A stretch of 25,016 bases of DNA from URNF01 sp045638005 (GTDB lineage Bacteria > Bacillota > Clostridia > Oscillospirales > Acutalibacteraceae), in contig JAZUAN010000018.1 in NCBI GenBank assembly GCA_045638005.1, forward strand, positions 1-25,016, read 5' to 3'. The stretch's first letter is position 1; every line of letters begins with the position of its first letter. Positions 23,784-25,016 of this stretch are shown in pieces. The position numbers and the translations under genes are program-made. The notes below the pieces were generated by a model. That model was not told where the DNA came from and ran no database searches. It was given only the letters and a program-made list of their open reading frames with translations.

Positions 23784-25016
23784 TTATTCGAAAACAAATT
23801 TAACAAACGGTGCAGCGGGGTCAGTAATATCCCATATTTCGGTGTTGAAATTGCAACTTGATGGCAATACATTTGTAAAACCGCAATTTTCTGCTTTTAC
23901 AGGATTTTCAGATGGTATCTCATATAATTCTGCGCAGCTGTCTGCAAATCCGTATACATTGGTAAAATTAAACTTGCCGCTCGGTTGATATGAGTCAATA
24001 ATTCCACCAACCAACGGATGAACTTTATCGTTAAATTTTTTATTGGTATTTATTTTGATAAAGCAATTACTTACGTACATACTTCCTTTTGAATTTGACA
24101 CACCGCCAAAAGCACCTATGTATGAACTATATCTTGTACTGTGCAAAATCTCGCTTTGCACGCAAATGTCCGAAAAAATCTCCTCGCCTCTTCCAAGAAA
24201 ACTTCCGGAAAGCGCACCTGCATTTACCGAATCGGAGCGCACCTGCAATTTTGTGTTGCTTTGCAGACGCTTTACTTCAAGCCTTGCGTTATCCACTACA
24301 AAAATATCGCCTATAATTCCTCCTACCAGCAAAGTGGCCGTTTCAACATTGATGTTTCCGTTGACAATGCAATCTGTAATTTTACATTCACGGGTAGGAT
24401 AAACACAGGACGCAAGGATTCCTATTTCAGTAAAGTAGTTACTTTCATAAGTGTATGTTATATTAATGTTTTCCAGACGCAGATTTTTTATTTCAGCATT
24501 TTCAACTATACCGAAGAATCCGCAAGAGTAATTTGCGTTGTTGCCAAAGTCCTCATATATAAGTTTAGGGGTTAAATTGGAAACGGTAAAACCTCTGCCG
24601 TCAAAATTGGATGAAAAACGATGGGCACTATTGCCAATAGGCGAAAACTCGACCCCGGTCATATCAATATCCGCACCGAGAGCGAAATGTACTCCACTAT
24701 TCATTTCTCCCATATTAATTTTTTCAGAAAAATACACCAATTGCTCCGAAGTTGTTATCATGTATGGATCTGTTTGTGTTCCGTTACCTTTTGAAAATCC
24801 GTTGTCAGTAATAGGTTTAAAATCTTCAGATACATCAGGAGCAGGATTTTGAGATTGAACGCTGTTATGAAAATCGTTGAGTTCTGTCGTGGTAGTTGTT
24901 TCTGTCGTGGTAGGCGTTTTGGTCGTGGTAGGCGTGTTGGTCGTGGTAGGCGCGTTTGCCGTGGTAGGCGCGTTTGCCGTGGTAGGCGCTTTTGCCGTGG
25001 TAGGCGCTTTTGCCGT
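23784..25016 (-). CDS. Surface protein with Thr/Pro hexapeptide repeats and GLUG-type beta-helix domain (5' end outside window)
   Basis: 410 residues are present and the frame runs open off the right edge. The first visible part is a linker of Thr-Ala/Thr-Lys/Asn-Ala/Thr-Pro-Thr hexapeptides from an 18-bp tandem repeat. It is followed by KGNGTQTDPYMITTSEQLVYFSE and a stretch with HFALGADIDMTG, FSPIG and FDGRGFTVSNLT. That pattern opens GLUG-motif right-handed beta-helix domains in bacterial surface proteins and adhesins. Several strand-like repeats follow (CKITDCIVNGNI, VGGIIG, MYVSNCFIKI), and the protein ends in VKFVFE without an LPXTG or membrane anchor, so anchoring must be N-terminal, outside the window. 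The ATG at 24761 is internal. Base composition is AT-richer than in the neighbours. The ligand is not known. Confidence 0.8.
   Translation of the reverse strand, partial: TAKAPTTAKAPTTANAPTTANAPTTTNTPTTTKTPTTTETTTTTELNDFHNSVQSQNPAPDVSEDFKPITDNGFSKGNGTQTDPYMITTSEQLVYFSEKINMGEMNSGVHFALGADIDMTGVEFSPIGNSAHRFSSNFDGRGFTVSNLTPKLIYEDFGNNANYSCGFFGIVENAEIKNLRLENINITYTYESNYFTEIGILASCVYPTRECKITDCIVNGNINVETATLLVGGIIGDIFVVDNARLEVKRLQSNTKLQVRSDSVNAGALSGSFLGRGEEIFSDICVQSEILHSTRYSSYIGAFGGVSNSKGSMYVSNCFIKINTNKKFNDKVHPLVGGIIDSYQPSGKFNFTNVYGFADSCAELYEIPSENPVKAENCGFTNVLPSSCNFNTEIWDITDPAAPFVKFVFE
24886..25016 (-). repeat. 18-bp tandem repeat coding for hexapeptides
   Basis: Seven full 18-base units start at 24886, 24904, 24922, 24940, 24958, 24976 and 24994, and a partial unit runs off the edge. 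The plus-strand core GTCGTGGTAGGCG is kept while the last bases vary. The two units nearest the window edge are identical; the unit at 24886 is the most diverged. Each unit encodes six residues, so changes in copy number keep the reading frame. Confidence 0.95.

Noticed and set aside
23630..23872. 80-codon minus-strand open frame overlapping the adhesin 3' end
   Set aside because: It lies out of frame across the end of the adhesin and the gap, with no SD and a composition unlike a protein.
24886..25016. CRISPR array
   Set aside because: The units are contiguous 18-bp repeats without spacers and keep one coding frame; they are protein-coding tandem repeats.

Overview
The window looks like chromosomal DNA of a spore-forming, moderate-GC Clostridia bacterium, probably in or near the Oscillospiraceae/Ruminococcaceae. 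The basis is a Bacillus-like block mazG–HU–rqcP–yabP–yabQ–divIC–yabR, a perfect CIRCE operator in front of groSL, a recJ–rel–dtd–hemZ run, a clostridial-type FeoB and good Shine-Dalgarno (SD) sites before most genes. Genus cannot be decided from sequence alone.

Layout. 1-350: tail of a plus-strand gene with its terminator, then a minus-strand tRNA-Leu(UAG) between two strong hairpins. 373-1850: decayed alpha-L-rhamnosidase (GH78) pseudogene on the minus strand. 2066-4445: feoA-feoB ferrous iron transporter. 4559-5683: DUF3810-type membrane protein with HEVAH. 5699-7364: divergent pair of an HPr-like protein without the catalytic His and the tRNA methylthiotransferase mtaB, sharing a very short promoter region. 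7413-9442: groS-groL. 9488-12571: RNA methyltransferase, then yabR, divIC, yabQ, yabP and rqcP. 12630-13763: HU and mazG. 13909-14265: small zinc-ribbon protein. 14342-22091: a tight six-gene operon read in the order recJ, rel, dtd, MBL hydrolase, hemZ, uridine-kinase-like protein. 22248-25016: surface region with a CapA-family protein, a gene remnant and the 3' part of a GLUG-type adhesin carrying an 18-bp tandem repeat; the adhesin block is visibly AT-richer.

Most genes are housekeeping: protein folding, tRNA and rRNA modification, stringent response, DNA repair, nucleotide sanitation. The yabP/yabQ pair marks sporulation ability. The most interesting unexplained signal is between rqcP and yabP. 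A near-perfect 20-bp hairpin there buries the yabP SD, and a possible sigma-E-type promoter lies inside it, placed so that a sporulation transcript would begin in the 3' arm and leave the SD free. Other points of interest are the palindrome between the divergent HPr-like and mtaB promoters, the His-less HPr-like protein, and the repeat-bearing surface protein. No CRISPR array, insertion sequence, phage or defence system was seen.
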